DNA of 64,000 nucleotides from Cycas panzhihuaensis (lineage: Eukaryota > Cycadophyta): assembly GCA_023213395.1 (NCBI GenBank), contig CM041465.1, positions 44,151,741-44,215,740 on the forward strand, read 5' to 3'. The first letter of the stretch is position 1. Each line of letters begins with the position of its first letter. Shown piece after piece: positions 1 through 10,560 of the stretch. A model generated the notes under the pieces. That model was not told where the DNA came from, ran no database searches, and saw only the letters and a list, made by a program, of their open reading frames with translations. Position numbers and translations under genes: made by a program.

Positions 1-1202
1 CATCTTTTGGTGACATAAAAGAGCACTTTGGGCGACACATATAAAGGCATGATATCTTAAGAAGATTTTAAGCTTTTAAGCTTAATATTTTGCCTTGTTT
101 TAAAGATAATTATTGGCTTCATTAAGGACTACTTCAAAGTATTTTCTCATGTATCTAATCCTCATTAGAGTATATCTTTGACTCTATTTTAAGAGGATTC
201 TTTAATGTACTATGAGAATATTTGTAAAAGGGAAATTTTAATGTACTTAGTCCTCTTTTTATAGCACTTTTAGAGGACCTTTTAATGTACTTATTCCCCT
301 TTATTGATGTATTTAAAAGGTGTTTTCAACCTTTATTTGTACTCTTATTAAGTGTAATTCACCTTGCGGTCACTGAGTGATGTGGCACTCATACTTGCGG
401 TGATTTAAAACACTTTCTCCTTAATTTCTTAATTACAGACTTCTTAAAATGTCTGTGAATTACTAGCTAAAATTTGCTAGATTCACTAAGGCAAAATGAA
501 AGTCCTATGTAATGTATCACCTTTTAGTCTTACAGAGACCTATGGGAGTTGTTGAAGGAGAGAACAAGAAGCCTAATCAGACCCAATTAAAGGCAACATG
601 GTGCGGCACAATACATCACAACATGGTGTCATACGGCATGATATGACACGACATGACATGGAAAAACGGGAACCTGGAACACTAGCATTCATCAAATTTG
701 CTAGTGGTTGATGAGTAGATTGCTCATCTTTATTTGCTTGCATATGATGCAGAATGACTCTTAATGATTAATTAGAGTCTTAATACTTACTTACTCTTGG
801 AAAATGTCAAGTCTCTTCATGTGCAGAAGTTGAAAGAGACAAGTGAATTATGTTGTTGAATTGTAGAGTATCAACCTGCATGATACTTATCATACCCTTG
901 TAAACCACAAACTCTTTCATTTGTGAGTTGGGTAGCCTACTATTGTAGCTTATTGTGTAATGGTGATGATAGTTGCAGTGTTGTAGTGTTGATGAAAACA
1001 CCTAACAATTCTATGAACAACGATGTCTTGGAAAATGACAATAGTGCATAAAATCAAGCACGATATTGTATTCCAAGATTATGACATTTGGAGAAGCAGG
1101 ACAATGAGCGTGTTTTCACGCATTGATGATCACAACTAGCATGTACTGCATGAGGATGATGAAATCTTCTTTGGAAGTTTTGTAAAGGCAACTGCAAAGG
1201 CA
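1..1202. other. Non-coding AT-rich repeat DNA
   Basis: No convincing coding sequence. Positions 180-300 hold a degenerate repeated phrase (TTTTAATGTACTTA followed by TCCTC or TCCCC). This stretch lies upstream of the polypurine tract and LTR at 1749-2232, so it is probably the 3' internal part of a non-autonomous LTR element that begins outside the window. That assignment is inference. Confidence 0.4.
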
Positions 1203-1446
1203 AATCAACGACAGGATGTGGATGACACTGAGTTCTGGTTGATCATAATCAATGACAGGATGTGCATTAACCACTTAGTTCTGGTTGAATCAATTCAACG
1301 ACAGGATGTGGATGACACTTAGTTCTGGTTGATCCAAATCAATGACAGGATGTGCATTGACCACTTGATTCTGGTTGATCTCTTGTAGTAGTTAAAGGCC
1401 GAATCAACGACAGGATGTGCATTGGCACCTAATTCTGGTTGATCTC
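1203..1446. repeat. Tandem repeat, 5 units of about 44 bp
   Basis: Five units start near 1203, 1247, 1292, 1337 and 1402. Each begins like AATCAACGACAGGATGTG and ends like TTCTGGTTGATC. The spacing is 44-45 bp, except that a 21-bp insertion separates the last two. Two unit versions alternate, one with GGATGACACT and one with CATTAACCAC in the middle. The unit ends (ATCAAC and GTTGAT) are complementary, so each unit can fold into a stem. Confidence 0.85.
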
Positions 1447-1755
1447 TTGATGTGGATAGCTTATTCCACCAAGACGGTATGCAAAGCGGCGATCCTGACG
1501 TTCGAAAGCCATTTTGGGCTTAATTGACTTCTTTTGACTTCTTCAGTTGTTCTACTACAACAAGATGCCTTCCAACTATCGAAGAATTGGAGTTCCATGA
1601 CAGGTTCAAGCTTGTGGAAGATCACCATCATTCTATTCGACAGCATATGGAGCACGGCATGATTGAGTTAATGTATTGTCCCTCAAGTTGTATTCTCACT
1701 TGACTTAGGACAATGATGTTTTATGTAAGGAAATGAACTTAACATTATGGGGGGG

Positions 1756-2232
1756 TGTTGGAATAATGTACATTCCCATTTACATGTCCATTTAAGTTCA
1801 TTTCATGTTATTGGAATAATTGCTCACATGGAATATTCTAGATGAGAATATTCTAGTGAGAGAAGATTCCTAGTCAAAGTTCTAGAAGTCAAAGATGCTC
1901 AACTATTAATTAGTTAGTTTGAGCACACCAAAAATCATGGGAGTGGTTGAACCAACTCCTATGTTTAGACATAGTGTAAAACTATAAATATGTATTTGTA
2001 CCTTGCATATTTCTGAATGAGATTTGGAGAGTTGTGAGCCATTGTCGTATTGTCATCTCTTGTGCTTTCACATGTGCTTTATGACATGTCTCCTCCTCAT
2101 ATCCTCTCATTCCAACATAGAGTTGTGGCAAGCCGTAAGGGAAGGAAATTCTTGAGAAGGTTTTCTTTGGCAATCCTCTTGTTGAGAATGATGTGAGACC
2201 CTCTCCTCCATCCGTCTGTCTTAAGTCTAACA
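1756..2232 (+). repeat. LTR (3' end of an LTR retrotransposon)
   Basis: It begins TGTTGGAATAATG directly after a purine run with seven G (ATGGGGGGG, ending 1755), which looks like a polypurine tract, and can end at GTCTAACA. A TATA-like AACTATAAATA lies near 1980. No primer-binding site follows 2232, so it reads as a 3' LTR. The 5' partner is not in the window, so the end is tentative. Confidence 0.55.
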
Positions 2233-3169
2233 TGACGATATAGCATTCACCTGGTGCATATTACTCTACTTGTTCCGTCATCGACCCTGCTCTGTTCAAT
2301 CATCGTCCAAGTTCTCTTCTTCATCTACACAAAGCCTACAATCTGCCATACATAAATCTGTGGCCATCAACGAAGAAGGAGAATTCCTCAACAGAGAAAT
2401 TAACAAAGACAAAACCTAATCTGAATCTCCTAAAACTGCGCAGACGATTTTTCTGTTAGGATTAATATCTTCAAAGATATGAACTAAATTAAAGCAGATT
2501 GAAATCCATTTTCATTTCCGCACAGACTTAAGATTGGATAAAGTGGATTTGATTTTTTTTACAAAATCAATTGAAGATAAATCAGATTAAAAGTTGTTTT
2601 GGATTCCGCTGATGCCAAGTAGCAATAAAGCAGATTGAATTATTTTTGCAAAGTCACTTTTGATTTAAAGCAAATTGGAATTTGTTTTGAAATTTGCTAG
2701 CCTCCTAGCAGTTAAGCCCCTGGCCTTATAGAGCTATAATATGACTAGTTGCTAATTTATTACAGGGGCTAATCTCTTATCAACCTAAATTTGTTAATCA
2801 AAAAGGGGTGTTTGTATGCTTTGCTTCATATCTTTCCATCCAAGTATCCATTTTGCAAACCGTCTGAGCCGTTGGAACTGCATTTCATAGATGGTCATTT
2901 CGGTATGTGATTTGAGGTATTTTGTTGTTGATTTGTCAGAATTATTTCAAATTGAAATGGGTGCATGAATCTTGTGTAATGTACTTGTGATCAACTCTTT
3001 CTCTCATCATGGAGTTGAAAGACATCATTGTTTTTGCAGTTGAAAGAAATGAGTATTGGGTAACAAATTTTCCTTTTCCCTTATCCAAGTACATCGGAAC
3101 AAATTTTTAATTTTGGGCAATCAAAATGCAAAGTATATTTATGGGCAAAGGGTTACAAAAAGTTATTTT
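2233..3169. other. Intergenic repeat DNA, no gene seen
   Basis: No supported ORF. Positions 2820-2925 contain a diverged copy of the block around CCGTTGGAA that recurs at 3859-3980 and 40588-40705 (see findings). Confidence 0.4.
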
Positions 3170-3395
3170 TGTTGGAATATTAGTAATGCACATTTGTTTT
3201 GTCCCACATGCAAGTGGGTCCACTCTCACTATCATGTCATGTATTATAAATACACACATAGTGTATCATATGAAGTATCTGTTGTAAGGATGTTTTGTTA
3301 ATACAATTTGAGGTACCTTAAGGGTACCGTTCGATCCTGGAGGTGTTTGTTTCTGTTTGCGAATATTATCTTATTACAAGTTTGATTTTCCAACA
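3170..3395 (+). repeat. Short LTR (5' type)
   Basis: A 226-bp segment starts TGTTGGAATATTAG and ends TTTTCCAACA, so its ends are inverted copies of each other (TGTTGGAA/TTCCAACA). It has a TATA-like TATAAATAC near 3245 and is followed at once by a primer-binding site. No 3' partner is present, so the element is truncated or rearranged. Confidence 0.7.
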
Positions 3396-3410
3396 TGATA
3401 TCAGAGCACC
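3396..3410 (+). other. Primer-binding site (tRNA-iMet type)
   Basis: TGATATCAGAGCACC immediately follows the LTR. It differs by one base from TGGTATCAGAGC, the usual plant site complementary to initiator tRNA-Met. Confidence 0.7.
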
Positions 3411-4234
3411 CAGGTTAAGAGAGGTGTTTTTGTTCGGTATCGGAGCGGTGATTTGGGAGGTGCCATCAAGGGTTGAAAGCATATTCGAGAGAATAAACGT
3501 TGAAATTTCTAAAACGTAATGGCGAAATTGAGACGAAATGGCTTGTTCTGTAAATTTTGAGTGGTCGCACTATAGATTTTGGGGTGAAAGTGCAAAAATT
3601 GCAGTAGAATTAATTTCAGCCTTTTTTTTTTCTGTTGCCATATTTTTGGGACAGATCTGCAACCTCAACTTCAAAGAGCCATAACTTTGGTTACAGGTAT
3701 CCAAATGACCTCAATTTTTTTTTTATTCTATGCGTTTTGTAATTTACTTTCTAATGGAAGTGGTTTGAGGTTCATCAGAGTTCAGAGTGAAAAGTTATTA
3801 ACAGTTTATCAGAAGGTACTATTATAGTTCCTAGAAACCCTAATAGTGAAATTCTTAAAAGGGGCATAACTTTTGATCTAGATATCAGAATTCAATTTTG
3901 TCTGAACCGTTGGAATCGTATTTCAGATGTCATCATTTCCATCCATATTTTATGTATTTTTGAGCTATATTTTTTTCCAAAAATAAGTTTTTTGGGAATT
4001 TAAGGATTTCATATTATACTTTTCTTGGCCACAAAACTATTGCTCTTAGGGCCCAATATATCTATTGTACATATATAGTATTGGAAAAGGATGATACTTT
4101 TGGATGATGGTGTGAATGAGGTGATACTTGTGAATATTGATGATACATTTTTCATTTATTAAAAGGGTCTTCTTTTGATAATGAAGTAAGCATGAACTTG
4201 TTGAATGACGGTGATTTGTTGACAATATTTAAGG
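3411..4234 (+). other. Non-coding internal region of the 3170 element
   Basis: No gag or pol homology is visible. It carries GCCATAACTTT and GGCATAACTTTTGAT blocks at about 3680 and 3859. The second is followed by GAACCGTTGGAATCG, which is shared with 2820-2925 and with the solo LTR at 40091-40711. Confidence 0.45.
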
Positions 4235-4625
4235 CATGGATATGGTGCTCTCTTACATGTATTTACATGAGAAAGTTTATAGGCAAGAAATGACATGATT
4301 AATGGGTGAGGTGAGGTGATTATAGGCTTTCTTATATGTAATTTACATGAAAAAATAAGTTGGGTAATGGTGCAATATGAGGTGATTGTTTAAGGCTCTC
4401 TTGTGTGTGTTGTACATGGAAGAGTACTTTTTGAGACAACATTAAGTCATGTTGATATGAATGTATTTAACATTCTATTGGTGATTTGAGATGTATGATG
4501 GCGATTGTTTAATGGTAATCTGAGTGCTTTCTTACATGTGTTCATATGAGAGAGCTAATGTGATGATGACATAGTATGGTGATGAAGTGATAGTGCATGT
4601 GTTTGCATGAATGAGTTGGATGGCA
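4235..4625. repeat. Diverged tandem repeat around TTACATG cores
   Basis: Four degenerate units each carry a phrase like GCTCTCTTACATG, then TTTACATGAGA, then TGATG-rich text. They start near 4240, 4326, 4394 and 4528. Unit length varies from about 70 to 135 bp. Confidence 0.5.
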
Positions 4626-4627
4626 TT

Positions 4628-5161
4628 GTTAAACCTTATGTTTAAATGTTAAGTTAATGTACTTTTATTTTTCATGTAATATATGCACCTTTTACTTTAG
4701 GGGTGACTTATCACTTAAGTGATAAAGTGCACACCCACATTCTTTCTAGTGACACAACATTGTCACTAAAGGGTCAAATGGACCCTCATGCACTTTTGCT
4801 CACATGAGAGCCCAAAAGGACACATGTCCTACATGCAAGGCATGTATCTTGGATGTTTGACACTTGTCAAACATCCAAGGCCTTAGGTCTCTCATTTCAC
4901 TCTATATAATGAGACCTCTCCTCATTGTCTCACACAAGAGTTTGAGCTGTATTGTTATGCTGTCAGTTTGCTAATCAAACTGTTCATTCTTGGGAGGTTG
5001 GACCAATTCCAACTCCACATATTGGGTATCATTTTCTCTTGCTCCTTCATTCAAGTTTTGTCTCTTTGCTTTCTCTTTGCCTTGAGTTTATTATACTTAG
5101 AACTAGAGTGATGCTAGTTTCTAGATCTAGGGACCTTGAGGCCATCTAGCCTCTTTTCACA
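4628..5161 (+). repeat. 5' LTR of element A
   Basis: The right end is set by the primer-binding site, with the LTR ending TTTTCACA. The left end is placed at TGTTAAACC because similarity to the inverted relic at 30230-30410 starts about here. It contains a 15-bp-arm hairpin and a TATA box. The left boundary is uncertain. Confidence 0.55.
4848..4909 (+). promoter_or_regulatory. LTR promoter: perfect hairpin plus TATA box
   Basis: CTTGGATGTTTGACA at 4848-4862 and its exact reverse complement at 4865-4879 are separated by two bases. TATATAA lies at 4903-4909, so transcription probably starts near 4930-4940. The palindrome sits about 25 bp upstream of the TATA box, where a dimeric transcription factor could bind. 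That role is inference. Confidence 0.6.
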
Positions 5162-5176
5162 TTTGGTATCGAGCAA
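5162..5176 (+). other. Primer-binding site of element A
   Basis: TTTGGTATCGAGCAA abuts the LTR end. It matches TTTGGTATCAGAGC apart from the loss of one AG step. Element B has the same TTT spacer between LTR and site. Confidence 0.65.
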
Positions 5177-5486
5177 GAGGAGACTAGCTCCTCTGCTACA
5201 TTTTTTTGTTGCTCAAGGAGTTCTTTGAAAGTAACAAACCCTTGGTGACGACCTTCGCACTCAAGGCGATCAAGGTTTGTTTGAAAGGTTTTGCAGGATC
5301 AAGCATTTTGGAGCTTTTTTTTAAAGGTTGGAGCTGGGTTATGTTCAGTTCTTTTTGGAAAATATTATTCCATTAACTCTCTTTTCAACCCAGATTTGTC
5401 AAAATAAAATAAAAGAAGAGTCTTGTAGTCATGGATCCAGGTTTGCTCTTGTTCTAACTCACATACTCGATTGTCAAGAAGACTTT

Positions 5487-6095
5487 GTGGGCCCCACGAT
5501 CGCTATCCAAAGCAACCCCGGCCCTTTGTGGGCCCCACAGTGCGCTATCCACAGCCCAGCAGCACTTTGTGGGCCCCACAATCCGCTGTCCAGCAGCCCT
5601 TTGTGGGCCCCGATCCGTATCCTGACCAGCGGACTTTAGGCCCCACGGTCAACATCCAGCCCAGCAGCCCTTTGTGGGCCCCACAGTCCGCTGTCCAGCA
5701 GCCCTTTGTGGGCCCCACAATCCTCTGTTCTCAGCCTAGCAGCCCTTTGTGGGCCCCACACACTCAGTTTACAAGCTGTCCAGCAGCCCAACAGTCCTCT
5801 GTGGGCCCCACACACTCGATTTCAAACATCCATGAACCTTGATCCTCTGTGGGCCCCACACTCGATTTACAAAGCATCCTGTCCAGCCCGATCCTCTGTG
5901 GGCCCCACACACTCGATTTACAAGGCATCCGGGCCAAGATCCTCTGTGGGCCCACACACCTCGATTTACAAGCATCCAGCGGCCATGATCCTCTGTGGGC
6001 CCCACACACTCGATTTCAAAATCCGTGCCAAGATCTCCTGTGGGCCCCACACTCGATTTTCCATCAAAGACCCAGCAATCCTCTATGGGCCCCAC
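5487..6095. repeat. Array of about 15 GTGGGCCCCAC motifs
   Basis: Eleven exact copies of GTGGGCCCCAC start at 5487, 5528, 5569, 5674, 5708, 5749, 5801, 5849, 5898, 5995 and 6040. One-change variants start at 5603, 5945 and 6085, and a GGCCCCAC half-site lies at 5639-5646. Spacing is 33-41 bp in the left half (spacers like CAGCAGCCCTT) and 45-52 bp in the right half (spacers like ACTCGATTTACAAG). The 11-mer equals the palindromic class I TCP factor consensus GTGGGNCCCAC. Several reading frames stay open across the array on both strands, as expected for GC-rich repeats, so I do not call a protein here. Confidence 0.9.
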
Positions 6096-7147
6096 ACTCA
6101 GTCCTTAGTGTGCATATTGCAAAAAAAAATTTCAAATTTTAGCCTATGTTTTGGCTCTTAAAAGTTTTTACACTTAGTTATTGTTTGAACAAGTGTTAAT
6201 TAAGTGATTTTAAGTGTTTTTTTACAAAAAGTGATACTCATCACTAAATTTTAAAACACTTTTAAGGCACTTTGCACGGTGACCTATTGCCCTTAGTCTC
6301 AAAGAGGGCTCAAATACTTAATAAAAATCACTTTTTTTATCGTTGGGACTAATTTAAAGTCCCAACACTTGGTGCTTGATGTCATTTTTCATGCAAGTGG
6401 CTCTCTTTCCCTCATTTGTTCAACATTAAAAGGAACCCACTTGTATCTTCATCACAAGTTTTGCATTACTTCTTTCAGTACTTAAGCTTTTTTTCAAAAA
6501 GTATCTTGTAAAACTTATTGTAATCAAGCATTTGGTTTCTTACTTGGATCAACATAGCACTACATTTTCATTAAAGTGCTCATTGTAAAAACAGTACAAG
6601 TGTTCATATACATGTACTTACATTGCTTCCTCTTGAAGCCACTTTTTGTAAAGCTTAATCAAAGTATTTTCATAAGTACATTTTCCAAGCAAAAGAAACC
6701 TAAGTTCACTTTAAAATCTGCTAAAAGTGACTTAAAATCATTGGAGAGACTCGAAAAGGTTCAAACCTTGCCTCTAAATTAACCTTAAGCTTGGTGCATT
6801 CCCTAGGGGACCAACCGAATGCAGTCGGTGCACGACAATTAAGGTTGCTTGAGGAAAGGAGGTTCGAAAAGGGTGTTATTGGGGCATGAATCACGGGAAA
6901 GCACGCAGTGCGTCCATGCGGATCAACCCTACGCCTTGTCCTAGATTTAACTTGGCCAACATTTGGATCTCCTCTATAAGATCAAGTTGGACCAACTCTA
7001 TAGCCTAGTCCTCCACCCTCATCATTCCATTCGGTTGTTGGATCTTACGGTAAGATCGGGGACTTGGTCTTGTTAGAAGGTGGAACTTAAGCGGAAAACT
7101 TTGAGTTTCAAGTTATCTGCTAGCTTCAAGTGTTTATAAACTGAAAC
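6096..7147 (+). other. Leader of element A, non-coding
   Basis: No ORF with recognisable homology. Inverted repeats are present at 6342-6366 (GTTGGGACT, 7-base loop, AGTCCCAAC) and 6781-6846 (outer AACCTTAA/TTAAGGTT, inner GCATTC/GAATGC). The 6160-6400 part resembles LTR U3 text, so part of this stretch could be a second, older LTR. Confidence 0.4.
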
Positions 7148-8018
7148 ATGGCTGCCATAAACATGCTAAATGCATGCACTATTCGGTTAACAGGACAAGA
7201 TAATTATCAAGAATGGAAGAGACTCACTCAGAACTTGCTCATCATGAACGAATTTTGGAGTTATGTTTCTGGGAGATTACCTCGACCAGCACCTATTACC
7301 AATGGAAATATTACTGTGCAACCTGATGGTGCTTTGCTTGCTGCATGGGAAGCCAAAGATGAAATTGCTTTGGCATTCCTTCACATGATTGTTGATGTAC
7401 ATGTAGATCAGAATATTGCTGGTGCTATCACTTCTAAGAAAGCTTGGGACACTTTGTCCTCATTGTATGAAAGGCGAGATCAAGCTCGCATTTTAATGGT
7501 TAAAGCAAAATTGTATTCTATTAAGTTTATCAAGCCCATGTCGGCTTTTCTTTCCTCCATCAAGGAGGTATGTAATGAACTGAATACACTTGGAAGTCCA
7601 AAGAACGAGGGATGAATTGATCACATCCATCACCAAAGCCTTACTGAAAGACTACAATGGCTTTATTTCATCTACTACAAGAGATGGTTCCCTCAAAACT
7701 ATGACATTCAACGAATTTGAAAGTCTACTACTTCAAGAAGAACAAATCTACACTAAAGATAATGAGGAGGTACCATCTACATCAGGTGTATTTACGGCCA
7801 ATTCAAAGGCCAAACAGCAACCCAAACCTGCACTTTCAAAGCAGTTTGGGAACATGAACATTGGGTTTTCAAGGACCAATGTTGTATGTCACTATTGTGG
7901 CAAACCTGGCCACATCGCCCCTGAGTGTCGGAAAAAGCAAGCAGATCTACGCCAACAACAGCAGCAGCCACACCAACAATGCCAACAATAGTAGCAGCCA
8001 CACCAGCAGTACCAACAA
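7148..8018 (+). pseudogene. Copia gag (element A), frameshifted
   Basis: It starts ATG at 7148 after the long leader. The N-terminus has the Copia gag pattern L-T-G-x-D-N-Y-x-x-W, then a UBN2-type capsid helix region (AWDTLSSLYERRDQA). A frameshift near 7595-7612 moves the reading to another frame, which continues to a CCHC zinc knuckle at 7887-7928 (C-x2-C-x4-H-x4-C, CHYCGKPGHIAPEC). Two consecutive TAG codons at 7989-7994 lie in a glutamine-rich tract, where CAG would be expected. The product would be the nucleocapsid/capsid precursor that packages element RNA. Confidence 0.85.
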
Positions 8019-8800
8019 ATGGTTTCAACAAAGAATAAGAGTAAATCCCCTCGACCAAATCGAGGTGCCTATCGAGGAGGTCAAAGAGGAAGGGGGGGCT
8101 TCAGAGGTGGCAATCAACGCCACTCTAATCAGTTTGCAGATGAAAACAAACTGTTTTGTGCATATCAGACATCCAAGGTTGATGAAACTTGGATTATTGA
8201 TTCTGGAGCTTCACAACACATGACTGGAAGTGAAGAGCTCATCACCAACATCAAGGAAGGCAAAAGTCAATTAGTGACCTTTGGGAATAATCAATCTACC
8301 AAAATTTCTGGAGTAGGCACAATCACTCCATTTTTTTCCTCATCAAATCCTTCCTCCACATTTCTCGATGGCAATGCCTATTTAATACCTTCAATGGACA
8401 AAAATTTACTATCATTGCCGATTGGACAAGCAATAGATGAGTGTATTGTTCCAAAGCGGAAATGTATAATTAGTGACAAAGAAGACCAAGTAGTAGGCAT
8501 TGGCTATGAGGATCAAGGCCTCTACAAGTTGGATGCAAATAATATAACCCTTGATTCTGCTTACTCTGGTTCCATTGTCACTCCTTACTTGTCCAAGATG
8601 CAACTTTGGCATCAACGTCTAGGCCATTTGAGCTTAGACAATTTGAGGCAGATGATCAACAAGAACATGGTACATGGGCTTCCTAAGATTTATGGAACGA
8701 AATGTCTTTGCAAAGCGTGCATTATGGGAACTCAAGGCGCTTGCCTTTCCCTAAAGGCAAAGTGTGGCGTGCATCACATCCTCTGCAGCTAGTACATTCG
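8019..8800 (+). pseudogene. Copia protease and GAG-pre-integrase (element A)
   Basis: After an Arg/Gly-rich linker the aspartic protease signature WIIDSGASQHMTG is seen, with the catalytic Asp codon at 8199-8201 intact. The pre-integrase zinc-binding region follows (LWHQRLGHLS near 8605, then CLCKAC). The frame is lost near 8730 and regained around 8800, where the first catalytic Asp of integrase would be expected. That Asp cannot be read. Confidence 0.85.
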
Positions 8801-9340
8801 GTTGTGTGGACCTATGTCCACATCATCTTTTGGAGGAGCTTTGTATTATATCTCCTTCATTGATGATTTTTCTCACAAAGTTTGGGTTTACTTCATCAAA
8901 CACAAATCTGAAGCATTTTCCAAGTTCAAAGAATTCAAATTTGAAGTGGAAAATGAGTCTGGCCATTCAATCAAAACATTCAGGACAGACAATGGAGGTG
9001 AATTTATATCAAATGAATTCACCCAATACTACAAGGATAACGGCATTCGGAGACAACTGACGATACCTCACACTCCTCAACAAAATGGAGTCTCGAGCGG
9101 ATGAATGTAACTTTGGCCAATAAAGCCAAAGCTATGATGCATGCACAAGGACCGACTCGAGCTTCTTGGAAGCATTTCACACAGCCTATGTGGCCAATCG
9201 CATCCCACTACAAAGCCACCAACATGACACCCGAGGAGGCATGGTGCGGCAAAAAGCCTCATCAACCATTTAAGGACTTTTGGGTGCACTGCTTATATGC
9301 ACATTCCCGATCAGCAAAGGAAGAAATTAGACAAGCATAG
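8801..9340 (+). pseudogene. Copia integrase core (element A), frameshifted
   Basis: The rve core is recognisable by YISFIDDFSHKVWVYF, the second catalytic Asp in RTDNGGEF, and PQQNGV next to the catalytic Glu region. A base is missing right after QQNGV (about 9090), and the next piece (RMNVTLANKAKAM) is in another frame. A second shift occurs near 9295. Integrase would insert the cDNA into the genome, but this copy cannot make it. Confidence 0.85.
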
Positions 9341-10560
9341 TCTAAAATGCATCTTTGTAGGTTATGCCATTCACAGCAAAGCCTACAAGTTGTATGATCC
9401 TATAGGGAAGAAAATGCATCTCTCAAGAGATGTCATCTTTGCTGAAGAAGATCACCAGGAGGTGCAAATTGCATCCATGCAACCTCCCATTGACAAAGGC
9501 AAGAAGATTGTTGAGGCCTTCCTTCCCTCTCAATCCTCTACACCATGTTCATCATCTACACCATATGGACCGTCTACTTCAACTGAATTTGCTCCACTTG
9601 ATCCAAGCACATCTTCTGTTGACCAACCACTTACACCAGAAGATCTTGAGGTTCAAGTAACTTCAATTCAAAAGTTACCCAAATGGTACACACAAAGCAG
9701 ATTCGGGGCGGTCACATCATCGAAGGAAAACGTCCATCTAAATATCGGCAAACCAATTATGCACTTATGGTCAAGTGCTTTGTGTTGATGAGCCTTCCAC
9801 TTTGAGGAGGCTTCTAAAAATGAAAATTGGAAGGCTGCCATGGATGAAGAAATCCATTCTATTGAAAAGAATGGTACTTGGAATTTGGTTGAATTGCCTA
9901 AACACAAGCAGGCAATCAGTTGCAAATGGGTCTACAAGACCAAATTCCATTCTGATGGTTCACTTAAAAGGCAGAAAGCACGCCTTGTCGCAAAAGGTTT
10001 TAAACAAAAAGAAGGCATGGACTACGAAGAAACTTTTGCACCAGTGGCGAACATGAATACCATCAGACTTCTCTTGGCCTTAGCTGCTCAATGCAAATGG
10101 CCTGTTTATCAGATGAACGTGAAGAGCGCCTTTCTTAATGGCAATCTTCAGGAGGAGGTGTATTTGGAGCAACCTCTTGGATACAAAGTACAAGGCAAGG
10201 AGCATCTTGTATATCGCCTAAAAAAGGCATTATATGGCTTGAAGCAAGCTCCAAGGGCATGGTACTCAAAGATCGATGACTACTTCTTGAGACATGGGTT
10301 TCATCGATCTACTTCAGATCCTAATCTGTAGATAAAAAATGGAAAAAACCATGTAATTTTTGTTGCCTTGTATGTAGATGACTTAGTGATCACTGGTAGT
10401 GACACTAAGATGATTCATATTCTCCAAAATGATTTGAAGAGAAGTTTTGAGATGACAGATCTTGGACTTCTCCATTATTTTTTAGGCTTTGAGATATGGC
10501 AACCGAGCTATATCTTCATCTCCCAAGCAAAATATTCTTGGGACATTTTGCGTGATTCGG
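9297..10560 (+). pseudogene. Integrase C-terminal linker and reverse transcriptase (element A)
   Basis: The linker carries KCIFVGYAIHSKAYKLYDP and a Ser/Pro/Thr-rich spacer. The frame breaks at 9786-9800. RT (RVT_2 type) then reads from about 9840 with TWNLVELPKHKQ, CKWVYKTKFHSDGS, ARLVAKGFKQ, NVKSAFLNGNLQEEVY and LYGLKQAPRAWY. A TAG at 10329-10331 interrupts it. The catalytic YVDD is intact at 10371-10382, followed by SFEMTDLGLLHYFLG. Confidence 0.9.

Noticed and set aside
1203-1446. CRISPR-like array
   Set aside because: The units are adjacent tandem repeats, not identical repeats with unique spacers, and the DNA is a plant nuclear genome.
5328-6161. Overlapping ORFs of 80-150 codons on both strands, Pro/Gly/His-rich
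   Set aside because: They are side effects of the GC-rich motif array, which lacks stop triplets in several frames. The peptides simply restate the repeat and match no family known to me.
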